Shown here piece by piece: positions 34,323-34,401 of a stretch of 34,401 nt of DNA (position 1 is the first letter of the stretch; each line of letters starts with the position of its first letter). The stretch comes from a virus. The translations under genes and the position numbers were made by a program. Location: positions 1-34,401 of IMG/VR virus record IMGVR_UViG_3300005580_000012. One strand, written 5' to 3'. The notes beneath the pieces are model-generated. The model saw only the letters and a list, made by a program, of their open reading frames with translations, was not told the origin of the DNA and did no database searches.

Positions 34323-34401
34323 ATGACAATAGATAATCAACTCTATCAGGTCGGAGATTTATTCACCACCCTGAAGTCAAAAAAGACAGGTGTTATCAAA
34401 G
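34323..34401 (+). CDS. Hypothetical protein, partial (runs off right edge)
   Basis: The first 26 codons read MTIDNQLYQVGDLFTTLKSK and continue with KTGVIK. 'VGDLF.t.kSk.tGvI' suggests a small beta-barrel start of the type seen in short phage proteins. A GAGG site and promoter P8 support the start. Too short for a family call. Confidence 0.6.
   Translation, partial: MTIDNQLYQVGDLFTTLKSKKTGVIK

Noticed and set aside
1-34401. tRNA genes, CRISPR arrays, insertion sequences, integrase or attachment sites
   Set aside because: None could be supported. No cloverleaf-like T-arm, no regular spacer-repeat pattern, and no transposase or recombinase motifs in any translated frame.

Overview
This window reads as part of a tailed double-stranded DNA phage genome, AT-rich, most likely from an actinobacterial (possibly freshwater) host. 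Phage character comes from a long run of tail-fibre-like genes with repeated fibre modules, a small holin-like membrane protein, a secreted lysozyme-like transglycosylase, a phage ribonucleotide reductase and a dense array of tiny unknown genes. The actinobacterial assignment is inference. It rests on a holin-like family and a Gp88-type protein that I associate with actinophages, a 37-residue Cys-rich protein of a type common in Actinobacteria, CRP/GlxR-like palindromes and apparent leaderless promoters.

Layout. (1) 1-23160, minus strand: read from the right, the class II (B12-dependent) ribonucleotide reductase, the holin-like protein, then a late tail/fibre operon (20693 to 7383) with fibre repeats, Ala-rich coiled-coil repeats, a Cys-rich repeat protein and a striking FPPx-repeat protein. 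The operon runs on through two copies of a Zn-ribbon/DUF6065-like accessory module into a tightly overlapping block of seven 2-oxoglutarate/Fe(II) oxygenase-type genes (6593 to 71). A further tail protein starts at the left edge. (2) 23308-24978, plus strand: a sigma70-like promoter, the lysozyme, five small genes and a strong terminator. (3) 24988-28831, minus strand: three more oxygenase-type genes with a sulfotransferase-like protein, an SGNH-like protein and small membrane or zinc microproteins. (4) 29095-34401, plus strand: about 22 mostly tiny genes in short translationally coupled operons, plus one Gp88-like Cys-rich protein.

The right arm has a clear regulatory grammar. Eight promoters share a TGTCA box exactly 11 nt upstream of a -10 hexamer. 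Four composite intergenic elements lie between operons and alternate between two types. All four carry a CCCGC/GCGGG hairpin and at least one CRP-like palindrome. Two of them (around 31.2 and 33.6 kb) each add a pair of perfect DnaA boxes (TTATCCACA). On the left and centre, four genes show a -10 element followed by exactly 6 nt and the ATG, which predicts leaderless mRNAs.

Working model (inference): ten oxygenase-type proteins encoded beside proline-rich, Cys-rich and collagen-like virion proteins suggest post-translational hydroxylation of tail fibres. The sulfotransferase and SGNH-like genes could add or remove further decorations on virion or host surface polymers.
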